NCBI RefSeq assembly: GCF_020623625.1 | Contig: NC_060201.1 | Coordinates: 1,054,001-1,118,000 of the forward strand | DNA: 64,000 bases | Source of the DNA: Saccharomycodes ludwigii | Taxonomy: Eukaryota; Ascomycota; Saccharomycetes; Saccharomycodales; Saccharomycodaceae | Reading direction: 5' to 3' | Shown: in pieces, positions 46,701 to 55,026 of the stretch | How positions within the stretch are numbered: position 1 is the stretch's first letter | Layout: every line of letters starts with the position of its first letter | Translations under genes and position numbers: made by a program | The notes under the pieces: generated by a model | Databases searched by the model: none | What the model saw: only the letters and a program-made list of their open reading frames with translations | What the model was told of the DNA's origin: nothing

Positions 46701-47734
46701 AATCCTTCGTCAATACCACCTTTAATATCATCTCCAAGATCACTAAAAAAACTTCTTTTATTTAAACTTTCATCAATTAAATTAATTAAATCTTCTTTGT
46801 TTTGCAACTGTAAACGAGTTAAACCTAAATCAACCAAATTAACGACATTTTTTCTTTTTTCTAATAATAGTTTATTATCCTTGTTGGTGTTATCTAATTC
46901 GTCAATATAGTGAACCAAATCAGCTCTGTTTTTAATTTCTTGAGATACAAAGTTCAATAAATTCTCCCTTTTTTCTAATTTTAAATCAATTTTATCTAGA
47001 CCTTGTTCAATAACATCAATTATATCTCTTTCAGAATATAAGGAGGGAGAGTCTTTTATTTTCTCATCAATAAAACTTAATAAGTCTTCCCTCTTGGTGG
47101 AATCCAAATAATTAATATCATCCTCAATTAAATCAATTAAAGTCTGTCTCTTGTGTAAATCGTCTAAGTTAAATGAAATTGTTTCAATCAACTCACTCCT
47201 TTTTTGTTTCATTTTGTAATCATCTTCAATTAAATCAATAATATCATTTCTATTGTCGTTAACAATAAATCTGAAATCATCATTATCTAATTTCCTAAAT
47301 TTCTCATTATCCATGCTACTAATAGCGGAAACGAGTTCATCAATGCTAACTTCTTTACTACTGTTGTTACTACTGCCCTCTTGACAGTATGGATTGTTGC
47401 TACCAACAACCCACAAGTCACTAGACCCAGTATCTAACAAAACAGTAACATTTTGGGAAGGGGTACCAATGGATAATTCGACTGAATAAAAACTTTGTTG
47501 ATTCTTAATTTCAAACAAAACTTCACTACTATCGTCTCTTTTACGTAAAAGACCATATGGTTTGTTATTGGCACTACTATCCTCATATGAGTCACCAATG
47601 AACTTATCAAAATCTAGTTTAACATATCTTTTGCCTGTTTTATTGATTGGAAAAGCATCAGCAATGCCATTATCAATTGAACCACCTAGTGATAAAATAG
47701 AAACCAGCAAAGACGCCTTACTACTAATCTTCAT
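43721..47734 (-). CDS. Yapsin-type GPI-anchored aspartyl protease with a giant Lys-Arg-delimited repeat insertion
   Basis: Yapsins are cell-surface aspartyl proteases that cut next to basic residues and shape the cell wall. This 1337-residue protein has a signal peptide, a propeptide ending at Lys-Arg (65-66), the first active site DTGSS (101-105), the second DSGTT (1103-1107), a Ser/Thr-rich stalk and a C-terminal GPI signal after GNGSNKS. Between the loop cysteines C117 and C919 lie 801 residues, where a normal yapsin has far fewer. They comprise degenerate KR-ended segments and then 13 highly regular modules (residues 328-849). Everything outside the loop looks like an ordinary functional yapsin. 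Orthology is to the YPS1/YPS3/MKC7 group; which member cannot be said. A peptide-precursor role for the insertion is inference. Confidence 0.9.
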   Translation of the reverse strand: MKISSKASLLVSILSLGGSIDNGIADAFPINKTGKRYVKLDFDKFIGDSYEDSSANNKPYGLLRKRDDSSEVLFEIKNQQSFYSVELSIGTPSQNVTVLLDTGSSDLWVVGSNNPYCQEGSSNNSSKEVSIDELVSAISSMDNEKFRKLDNDDFRFIVNDNRNDIIDLIEDDYKMKQKRSELIETISFNLDDLHKRQTLIDLIEDDINYLDSTKREDLLSFIDEKIKDSPSLYSERDIIDVIEQGLDKIDLKLEKRENLLNFVSQEIKNRADLVHYIDELDNTNKDNKLLLEKRKNVVNLVDLGLTRLQLQNKEDLINLIDESLNKRSFFSDLGDDIKGGIDEGFDKAKDKITKGDKTAEKALDDIFKRDLFKALGDAIDEGFDKAKDKITKGDKAAEEALDDIFKRSFFSDLGDDIKGGIDEGFDKAKDKITKGDKTAEKALDDIFKRDLFKALGDAIDEGFDKAKDKITKGDKAAEEALDDIFKRSFFSDLGDDIKGGIDEGFDKAKDKITKGDKTAEKALDDIFKRDLFKALGDAIDEGFDKAKDKITKGDKAAEEALDDIFKRSFFSDLGDDIKGGIDEGFDKAKDKITKGDKTAEKALDDIFKRDLFKALGDAIDEGFDKAKDKITKGDKAAEEALDDIFKRSFFSDLGDDIKGGIDEGFDKAKDKITKGDKTAEKALDDIFKRDLFKALGDAIDEGFDKAKDKITKGDKAAEEALDDIFKRSFFSDLGDDIKGGIDEGFDKAKDKITKGDKTAEKALDDIFKRDLFKALGDAIDEGFDKAKDKITKGDKAAEEALDDIFKRSFFSDLGDDIKGGIDEGFDKAKDKITKGDKTAEKALDDIFKREDIIDLIENGLGIHTDKRSVTNSVEGVEKDAVSDFWSEFSTFLASQTLGQASTTVGSVSSTSSSSDYTYCKLYGTFNPNNSDTFKSNDTDFYIVYGDDSFALGNWGTDVVGINGVSLDGLTFAVANTTNSTVGVLGIGLQGLEVTYTGYTAQSVGKSYTYNNLPALLKSSGDIDVTAYSLFLNNDTASTGSILFGAVDHSKYSGQLYTVPIVNIYSSKNINSAIEFDITLQGIGFSNGKKNSTYSTTKVPALLDSGTTMVYFPEALAEIVADGLGATYSSELGVYLLDCNSVEDSDNLVFDFGGFLINSPLNNFIFSTNSDTLCAFGIIPSDDDYIILGDSFLQTAYVVYDLDNLEISLAEADYSNSEENIDVIKSSVPSAIKAPNYSNSWSSFASGYNTGGNIFTVTTQAASSSAGSSSVNATSSGSSVNASGSVTASGTVSASSSITTATSSTTTSSSKTGNGSNKSVAGWGTIWTLIALLLAAFI
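45188..46753 (-). repeat. In-frame tandem array of 13 peptide modules (7 x 42 aa, 6 x 38 aa; 240-bp period)
   Basis: Module A (42 residues) starts SFFSDLGDDIKGGIDEGFDK; module B (38 residues) starts DLFKALGDAIDEGFDKAKDK. They alternate A-B-A... with seven A and six B copies, each ending DDIFKR. A+B is exactly 80 codons (240 bp). Translated A copies are identical to one another and B copies likewise. Nucleotide differences that I saw among copies (Leu TTA/TTG, Asp GAT/GAC, Lys AAG/AAA, Phe TTC/TTT) are all silent. Each module is predicted to be mostly charged amphipathic helix, and every boundary is a Lys-Arg site. Confidence 0.95.
46754..47362 (-). repeat. Degenerate KR-delimited modules preceding the array
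   Basis: Residues about 125-327 of the same protein contain diverged segments such as SELIETISFNLDDLHKR, QTLIDLIEDDINYLDSTKR, EDLLSFIDEKIKDSP and NLLNFVSQEIKN. They share a DLIxLIDExL-like core and most end in Lys-Arg. One further module, EDIIDLIENGLGIHTDKR, lies on the far side of the array. They look like older copies from which the uniform array may have grown. Confidence 0.7.
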
Positions 47735-48589
47735 TTATATATATATTCTATTTTTCCTGTATATTTTTTTCTTTTTCAAGTAGATTGCAGTAACAGGATA
47801 ATTTTGAAAAAGAGTTACCAAGCCTAGTAGAAAAAACAAAAAAGAAAAAAAGAAAAAGAAGGAGACTTTAGCAAAGCTAGAAGATACAAGAATATGTGTG
47901 CGAGAGAAGAAAGAAAGAAGACCAAATGAAGGATATTTTTCAAGGAAAATGAAGTGTAATGAAGGAAGATAGGATAAAATAAGACAGAATAAAATAAAAA
48001 TAACTTTTGAAATTGTTTTGCTGTTTACTTTAATTTTAACGTTAAAATTCCGCTTAAAATTTTCTCGCTTTTTTTCTTTTTCTTTTTCTCTTTTTTCACT
48101 TTTTTAACATTTGTTTCTAATTAAAAATAGGTTGATCTGTATGCGGGGTTTTCTGTGTTTTCCTAAAATTAAAAATAAAAAAAAAAAGAAAACTCCCCCG
48201 TGCACTTTATTAGATTTATAATATTCCTTCCCAAACGCCATGCACCCATACAAAAAATAAGAATTGGCACGTTTCTGCGGGAAAAAAGATAGAAAAAAAA
48301 GAAAAAAAAAAAAAAAGCCTCTGAAAAATAGGGACAATGTTGTCCTCATAGATATTAAATTCTAAAAATAGCTGCCTATCCGAATTCATTCGTCATTCCA
48401 GCGCATTACGGACCCTTTAAATCTAAATATCTTTGTTTCCATTAACAACAGTTGTAATCGTGAGGCAGTTTGTTTACATTTTCAAGATAATGAAAACATT
48501 GCACCATTTCAACTTTTTATATGGGGGGGGGGGGAGGGTTTTTTACCTATAATATAAATTCAAAAAATATATTAAAAATATTAACACGT
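47735..48589 (-). promoter_or_regulatory. Yapsin 1 upstream region
   Basis: The 855 bp include a purine-rich (GAAA) stretch at about 47830-47960, a perfect 18-bp palindrome AATTTTAACGTTAAAATT at 48032-48049, TCCGAA at 48379 and a G12 run at 48523-48534 close to the tRNA gene. No coding region is supported. Confidence 0.45.
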
Positions 48590-48613
48590 TGCGAATTCTG
48601 TGGATCGAACACA

Positions 48614-48655
<42 letters not shown>

Positions 48656-48662
48656 AATCCGC
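48590..48662 (-). tRNA. tRNA-Phe (GAA), intronless
   Basis: The 73-nt gene reads GCGGATTTAGCTCAG... with D-arm GCTC/GAGC, anticodon stem-loop TCAGA-CTGAAGA-TCTGA (anticodon GAA), T-arm CTGTG-TTCGATC-CACAG and acceptor end AATTCGC plus discriminator A. CCA is not encoded. A- and B-box sequences are intact. Short T-runs (T5 and T6) within 30 bp downstream on its strand can serve as pol III terminators. S. cerevisiae tRNA-Phe genes carry an intron 3' of the anticodon; this one has none. Confidence 0.97.
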
Positions 48663-49357
48663 AAACTATAAAAGTGATTAAAAATGACGGGGTAACCTCT
48701 AAAGTATGCAAATAAAATGAATAGGCTAATACTAGAGATTAACTACTAATTGTATTATCATACAAGTTATTATATGCAAAGGAGAAAGATAATCAAGGAT
48801 TAAGAATAAAAAGATACTACATAGGTTGCCTAGAGACATAGTTCTGCGATAAAACAGGTCGAAACCGCTTAAAGTAACATTCTACATCAAATAATGCTCA
48901 ACCATATTTATTCAACATTAATTTCTTTTCATTCTCTCTTTTAAATATGATAGTTAATTATATAAAATGTAAATTTATTTAGGGAATATAAATAAATCAA
49001 AATAAAACTGCCTTAGTCAAACCTGATTGCAAATCTTTTATCCTAGAAATGATTTCGTGCATATATTGTCAATTACATTAAGAGGTTGGTTGGATATGAT
49101 GCACTACGGATAATTTTTTAATTCTTAGATTTAGAGTGGGCTGTTTTGTGAAATAAATAGTAGTAATAATTAAAAATTAAAAGTAGCAAATTTTTATACA
49201 TAAAAGCAGGGGGGGGATAACTGAATAATAACTTAAAATTAAAAAAAAAAAAAGGGAAGAAGCAATTGAATAATAATAACTAAAAACAAATCAGAAGAAT
49301 TCATTTCTTTCATAAATTTTATATTATGTATATCCTTTCCATTTGGATGCAACCTAC
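48663..49357. other. tRNA-Phe to yapsin 2 intergenic region
   Basis: The 695 bp hold no long ORF. I looked for terminal-repeat (TG...CA) pairs common near yeast tRNA genes and for C/D-box pairs, and found none I would defend. A G7 run occurs near 49210. The final part is the 3' flank of yapsin 2. Confidence 0.35.
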
Positions 49358-51634
49358 TTACATTAAGCTAATAACCACACCAAGTAATAATGACATTAAT
49401 CCAAAGATAGAAGCATTGCCATAGTGAGTGTTTACAGCACCATTCTTACTGGTCGTACTGGTAGTGCTATTACTGCTATTGTTAGTGGCTGCCTTGATTA
49501 TATACGTGGCAAAAGAATGGTATTTCTTATGGCCTGTTTCATAAGACCTGCTGGTTTTACTGCCAAAAGCTCCAGTCGATTTGTAGGTCGAGGATGAATT
49601 AGTTGAAATAGAAACAGTTGGGAAATAATTATTTGTAGCATTGAAAATAGTAAAAATATTACCGCTAGTATTAAATCTTGTAACAAAATCAGTCCAAGTG
49701 TTTGAGTAACCTGGGGCCTTGATGGCACGTGGTATGGTGGTACCAATAACTTCAATATTGTTTCCAGTTGCATAACTATATGAAGCAGACAAAGTATTAG
49801 TAATATTATTAACACTGCTGCTGCTGCTGCTGCCGCTGCTACTATCTTTACTTTTATTGTCACTACTGCTACTGTTGCTACTAGCAGTTGTATGTTTTTT
49901 TTGAACCTCTGCATCTTTGTCCAAATTGGAAACATTGTCTTCACCTTCCACCATGGATAAAGATAAAGAAGAGGAAGAGGAGGAATTAGCTGGAGCCATG
50001 GCAATTTCTAAATTGTCCAAATCGTAAACAACATATGTAGATCTCAAAAATGAATCGCCCAAAATAGCATTGTTCAAATCACCACTACCAGAAATACCTA
50101 ACACACAAATATCTTCATCATCAGTAGTTAAAACAAAATCAACAAATGGAATATTAATGTGAAACCCACCAAAATCAAAAACCATATATTGATCATCAGA
50201 AACTTTATCGCAGCCAATAATATAAAGACCCAAGTCTTCCGTATAATAAGCGGAAAAAGAATCAGCTATGTATTCAAGTAAATAGTCTGGTAAATAAAGT
50301 AAAGTGGTACCAGAATCTAATAGAGCTGGAATCTTGGTGTTTGTAAAAGTATAGTTGTTGTCACCATCTACAAAACCTAACCCTTGTAATGTAACATCAA
50401 ATTCAGTGACATTCTTGATACCATATTTTTTGTAGATATTGATTAAAGGTAAAGTATATAATTGACCTAAATATTTCGAATGGTCAACAGCACCAAATAG
50501 TACAGTACCTGAAGAAGAATCAGAATCATTCAAGTATAAGGAATACGATGTTGAATTAATAATACCGTTCTGCTTTAGAACAACTGGTAGGTTTGGATAA
50601 GTGAAGTTTTTACTTTGATGTAGAACAGCAGATGCATCAAATTCGGTAGCTTCATCAGTCATCAAACCAATTCCTAGTACACCAGTACTAGAATCACTCA
50701 TATTGGCAACAGCAAAAGTTAAACCATCAACTTCAAGACCATCTACATATACTTTATCAGTAGCCCAATTACCCAACGCAGATGAATCGTCACCATAGAC
50801 AATATAGAATTCTGTATCATTCTTCTTAAAGGTCTTAGATTTGTTCGAGTCAAAAGTACCATATAACTCGCAATCGGTTGCAATGGTATTATCATATGTG
50901 GAAGTGTAATCATTATAAGTTTGGGTATAAAAACCATCAATAGCAGAAGTATAATAATTCCAGATATCATCTGAATAAGAATTAAAAGCATCGCTAATGG
51001 CAGAATCAATATCATCACCATCATCATCGCCACCACTATAAACATCTCTTTTAGGGAATTTTTTTTTTTCCAATTCGTCAGAAATAAATCTTTTACCAAC
51101 TAAGTTATCAAAGTCTTCAGTAGTAATGACAACTTCTTTTTCGTCCACATCTAATCCAATATCATTTTCATCCAAATATTCAACAAATTCTTCGTCATAT
51201 TCCTCTATGTCTGAACTATCCAAATCAAAATTGGCATCACAATATGGATTATCACTACCTACAACCCACAAATCGCTAGACCCTGTGTCTAATAAAACCG
51301 TAACATTTTGTATCTCCGGACTACCAATCCCAATCTCAGCTGCATAAAAGTTAATTAGATTAACTATTTCAAAGGAAACATCTGTGTCATTAGAATTAGT
51401 AGGAGTGTTTTTGTTGGTAGTTTTGGCAACATGTTTAATAACATATGGCTTAGAATGTTTGCTTTGGTCGACTGGAATAGCATTTGCGTAATCTACACCT
51501 ATTTTCTTTTGGAAATTCAAGGACGCATAGTTCCCATTTTTAGCACTAGAAACCAATGATGCATTGGTGAAAAGTGGAAGTGATAATAGTAGTAAAAAAA
51601 GCAAAAAAGAAATATTTTTTCGGTGTTGTGCCAT
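49358..51634 (-). CDS. Yapsin-type GPI-anchored aspartyl protease with medium loop
   Basis: The 758-residue protein has a hydrophobic signal peptide (8-25), propeptide, first active site DTGSS at 116-120 and second DSGTT at 440-444. The disulphide loop has 122 residues between its cysteines. It is acidic (EEYDEEFVEYLDEND) with basic cut sites GKR and PKR, so like S. cerevisiae yapsin 1 it could be processed to two chains. A long Ser/Asn-rich stalk and a C-terminal hydrophobic GPI signal follow (YGNASIFGLMSLLLGVVISLM). It is closely related to yapsin 1 upstream: VYGDDSxALGNW, TGVLGIG, ILGDSFL and the KAPGYSNTW segment are shared. Confidence 0.93.
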   Translation of the reverse strand: MAQHRKNISFLLFLLLLSLPLFTNASLVSSAKNGNYASLNFQKKIGVDYANAIPVDQSKHSKPYVIKHVAKTTNKNTPTNSNDTDVSFEIVNLINFYAAEIGIGSPEIQNVTVLLDTGSSDLWVVGSDNPYCDANFDLDSSDIEEYDEEFVEYLDENDIGLDVDEKEVVITTEDFDNLVGKRFISDELEKKKFPKRDVYSGGDDDGDDIDSAISDAFNSYSDDIWNYYTSAIDGFYTQTYNDYTSTYDNTIATDCELYGTFDSNKSKTFKKNDTEFYIVYGDDSSALGNWATDKVYVDGLEVDGLTFAVANMSDSSTGVLGIGLMTDEATEFDASAVLHQSKNFTYPNLPVVLKQNGIINSTSYSLYLNDSDSSSGTVLFGAVDHSKYLGQLYTLPLINIYKKYGIKNVTEFDVTLQGLGFVDGDNNYTFTNTKIPALLDSGTTLLYLPDYLLEYIADSFSAYYTEDLGLYIIGCDKVSDDQYMVFDFGGFHINIPFVDFVLTTDDEDICVLGISGSGDLNNAILGDSFLRSTYVVYDLDNLEIAMAPANSSSSSSLSLSMVEGEDNVSNLDKDAEVQKKHTTASSNSSSSDNKSKDSSSGSSSSSSVNNITNTLSASYSYATGNNIEVIGTTIPRAIKAPGYSNTWTDFVTRFNTSGNIFTIFNATNNYFPTVSISTNSSSTYKSTGAFGSKTSRSYETGHKKYHSFATYIIKAATNNSSNSTTSTTSKNGAVNTHYGNASIFGLMSLLLGVVISLM

Positions 51635-52422
51635 TTTTGTTTTTGTTATCTTATTATTTGTAGTATTATAGGCAAATGGTTGTTTTACCCTGTGATTAGT
51701 TAATTGGTTGAATAGACTGTAAAGCCTAAAAATGAAAGCTTAGAAATGAAAGAAAGAAAGAAAGGAAAATAGATTGTGTATCTAGTATAGTTAAAGTGAA
51801 CAGGATAGGTTTGATTTAAACCTTGAATTGATTGGAATGTGAATGAGTTTTATATTAGCAAAAGAAAGTAACAGATGGTTATGTTAGCTAGGTTATTCTT
51901 TTATTGCCACTATTAATATATATATATATATATATATATAAAACGCCACAATGAGGTTACTTTGATATTTATTTTTAGATTTATACAAATAATACGTACT
52001 ATATATATATATATATAAATGTTAAAAAAATGGCTTAATGGAGTAAGTTTATCCCGCTAAGAAAGAAAAAAAAAGCCAAATTTCTTAATTTAATTAAAAT
52101 GAGCAAATAGTCAAACAAATATTTTGTTTAGCTTCGTTTTTCTCTCTCTCTCTCTCTTTTTTTTTTAATTACTACGACAAACACGTGATTATCTCTATTA
52201 TAAATTTAAGCCTCTGTGGTAAATCTTTGCACGTCAGCAACAAAAAAAAAAAGGAGGAGAAAACGCCAAGATAAAACCCCGTGGAAAAAGTTGATGTAAC
52301 TTTGAAAAATATGACAGCCATAAACTAAACTATTGTTGTTGTTTCTACTCATCATTTAAATTGGCACGTGCAAGGCAAAATAAACAGTTAACTATCCCCT
52401 TATTCATTCATTCATTTACTAA
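51635..52422 (-). promoter_or_regulatory. Yapsin 2 upstream region
   Basis: The 788 bp contain (TA)n runs (about 51915-51941 and 52001-52017), a GAAA repeat at about 51745-51770, a CT-run near 52141, and two CACGTG cores (about 52181 and 52363). The latter are candidate Cbf1/bHLH sites. No coding region is seen. Confidence 0.4.
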
Positions 52423-54198
52423 TTATAATAGTAATAAGACTATCAATAATAATGGCATCAATATTACACTGCATTTATAAGAATAATAACAACCTCTCAT
52501 GCCTCTGTTGTTGTAAACATTATCAAATGCAACTTCCCAGGTATGACTACCAGTAACACTACCATCCATACTTAATGATTTCTCAAGTCCAATATTCTTA
52601 GCTACATTATAATAAACGACCGATTTAATGATTTTATTCCAACTAATTCTACTACCACTGTTTCTGTTATTCACTGTATTAACTTTCACATTACCTATAG
52701 ATATATGAAAATTTTTTAAATCAAATATAGTGTAAACTTTTTTCATAAAAAGTTTTCCTAAAATTATAGAATGTAATTTTTCATTGGGGAAAACACCAAT
52801 TATATATTCAATTTGAGTAACCCTACTAATGCTAGTATTAGCAATGGTGGTGGTACTGGTGAGCGGATCTGCGACCAATATAGGTATATTTTGTAATAGT
52901 AAATCGCTTAATTTTATAGTTATATTATGATATGAAGAAAATTCAATTTTGAGTTCCATTTGTTCTAATTTGTTATAATCTTTTTCGGTATTATTAATTC
53001 TCAAATAGCAATAGGGCCCATTTTTAGAAGTACTTCCAGTAAACTCACCCGTGTTACTACTGGTACCATCGCTGATATTAGAATACCGTATTGCATCATC
53101 ACCAAATTCTCTTTTAACCAAGTGTACCAAACTATCAAATGCCACTTGTGGGAAATGGTTAAATGTAGAACCGGTATCTAAAATGCATCCTATAAATTTT
53201 TTATTTCCTTTATTACTATCTTTTGTATCGCCAATACTACTGATACTATTGTTGCCTAGATATATATTGGTTAATGGGATTTCTAACTTAAAAGGTGGTA
53301 AACTAGGATTTTCTGAATTTATCATTTTAAATGTTTTCAATGTACCAATTTCATATTTGGAATTGTCAACTGCACCAAATAATATTTGTGAACTTTCTAC
53401 ACCATCACCATCATAATCATAATCATCATTAACTAGATATATTGAATATAATGGCCATTCAATTAACCCCTTATTATATAGTCTCATTGGTAAATTTTCC
53501 GTTTGATATGTTATTTGAAATTTTTTATTGTCTGTTTTCGAGTGCCTGGGTATTCCTATTCCTAGTACACCTACAGTGGAATTAGAATCAAACCCGACCC
53601 CGAACGGTAAATCTAATATGTAATCATCGCTATTTCCACCTTGAAGCCAAAATTTATCAATCCCCCATATCCCTTCCACTCTAGTATCATCTAAATATTC
53701 GACCAGGTATTTAGAATTGGGTATAGTAATAAAACTTTTTGATTTATTTACATCGAATGTACCATATTTATTACAATTTATTTTATTCGTGCCGATTTCA
53801 ACGGTTGAAGTAATTTCTTTGCAATACTTATTATTATGACTCATAATCCATAAGTCACTTGAGCCGGTATCTAGCAAAACGGTTACTTTTTGACATTGTG
53901 GCTGGCCAATACATAAATCTATCGAATAAAAACTTTCCTGGGATTCTATAAGTTTGAGCACATAATTTGATGTAGTATTATAATAATGCCTTTTATTGGC
54001 ATCTGCATGGGTGGTGCTACCCCCGGAATTCCCATTTATCTGATCCATATCGAATTGTATAAACTTCACAGTACTGTTATACCCTGTGTCTTCATTTCTA
54101 CTGCCAAAATTCATGAGTTTGATATTAAGCACGCTATATAGGACGGTTGTGCTTATTATAATAGCCAATAATATTAATTGTATTTTTTTTGAATTCAT
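52423..54198 (-). CDS. Divergent yapsin-like aspartyl protease with short loop
   Basis: The 591-residue protein has an N-terminal hydrophobic segment (6-23) that may be a signal peptide or anchor, DTGSS at 110-114 and DTGST at 341-345, so both catalytic aspartates are present. Only 15 residues separate the loop cysteines, and no basic cut site lies there. It lacks the Ser/Thr-rich stalk of its two neighbours. It ends CYYSYKCSVILMPLLLIVLLLL, a hydrophobic tail that could direct GPI attachment or act as a membrane span. The sequence is clearly more diverged than the other two. It may be the oldest duplicate or one with a separate role. Confidence 0.85.
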   Translation of the reverse strand: MNSKKIQLILLAIIISTTVLYSVLNIKLMNFGSRNEDTGYNSTVKFIQFDMDQINGNSGGSTTHADANKRHYYNTTSNYVLKLIESQESFYSIDLCIGQPQCQKVTVLLDTGSSDLWIMSHNNKYCKEITSTVEIGTNKINCNKYGTFDVNKSKSFITIPNSKYLVEYLDDTRVEGIWGIDKFWLQGGNSDDYILDLPFGVGFDSNSTVGVLGIGIPRHSKTDNKKFQITYQTENLPMRLYNKGLIEWPLYSIYLVNDDYDYDGDGVESSQILFGAVDNSKYEIGTLKTFKMINSENPSLPPFKLEIPLTNIYLGNNSISSIGDTKDSNKGNKKFIGCILDTGSTFNHFPQVAFDSLVHLVKREFGDDAIRYSNISDGTSSNTGEFTGSTSKNGPYCYLRINNTEKDYNKLEQMELKIEFSSYHNITIKLSDLLLQNIPILVADPLTSTTTIANTSISRVTQIEYIIGVFPNEKLHSIILGKLFMKKVYTIFDLKNFHISIGNVKVNTVNNRNSGSRISWNKIIKSVVYYNVAKNIGLEKSLSMDGSVTGSHTWEVAFDNVYNNRGMRGCYYSYKCSVILMPLLLIVLLLL

Positions 54199-55026
54199 TT
54201 TTTTTTTTTATTTTGCTTAGCCAATTTTGTCTTTGTGGTGTTTTATGTTTTTTTTGTTTGGTTTTTCAGGAAAGAAAGTAAGTACTAATTGTATAACTTT
54301 ATATTTAAATATTGACATATCTTTAAATTTTCAAAATAATATAGGTTATTTTTTTTATTTTTTTTTTTTACTGACATTTATTTTTTTTCATTGACATTTA
54401 AGTTTTTTTTTTTTTTTTTTTTTTGCTTTTTTGTTTTATAAACCTTAATTATAAAATAGAAAATATGTTAAATATTTAGCGTAAAATAATTAAAAGTATT
54501 TGTTTCAACTCTTTGGAACATTCCTGACCATTAAATATCAAATTGCATTGTAGCAATATAAAAGTTATTTTATACAGGAATTGTATCAAAGCTCAGTAAG
54601 AAAAATACACATAATAATAAAAATATATTGCATGTCCTCGCTAACTACTAGTGCCTTTTTTTAAAAAAAAATAGTTGTGATAAAAAAAAAAAAAAAAGTC
54701 AACAATAATAAACTAATGCTGTCATACCAAATAATATTTTATATATAATCACAAATAAAAGTGTTCAATAAACACTAATACTGAATCAAAAAGAATATTT
54801 GTGTATCATATTTACAATAAGGAAAATATACAGGGACTTTATACCCTTTAATAAATGTTTATAATAATAATAATAATAATCACAATACATAGTAACCAAA
54901 ACCCCTTTTTTTAAAAAAAAAAAAATACTGAAACAGAAAAATAATTAAGATATATCCTAAGTATTTTTATAAATAAATAGATCTTCATTGTATTTATATA
55001 TTCTGTTTTTTGCTACTAAAACTATT
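54199..55026 (-). other. Yapsin 3 upstream region
   Basis: The 828 bp are very AT-rich with T-tracts (T22 at 54403-54424) and TGACATTTA repeated at about 54372 and 54392. A CTTTGG/TTCC-containing patch near 54510 has no clear meaning. No coding or RNA gene is supported. Confidence 0.4.

Noticed and set aside
45188-46753. CRISPR-like regular repeats
   Set aside because: The period is 240 bp, all coding in frame, with no unique spacers, and the genome is eukaryotic.
45006-46910. Long plus-strand frame of 634 codons opposite the yapsin array
   Set aside because: It is the antisense of the 240-bp repeat. Absence of stops in one unit repeats through all units, and the Ser/Leu-rich sequence has no start context or conserved domain.
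48104-48349. Minus-strand frame of 81 codons upstream of yapsin 1
   Set aside because: It consists mostly of Phe/Leu from poly-A/T tracts, with no conservation or context.
48663-49357. Solo terminal repeat of a Ty-like element beside the tRNA-Phe gene
   Set aside because: I found no TG...CA bounded sequence with a flanking target duplication.
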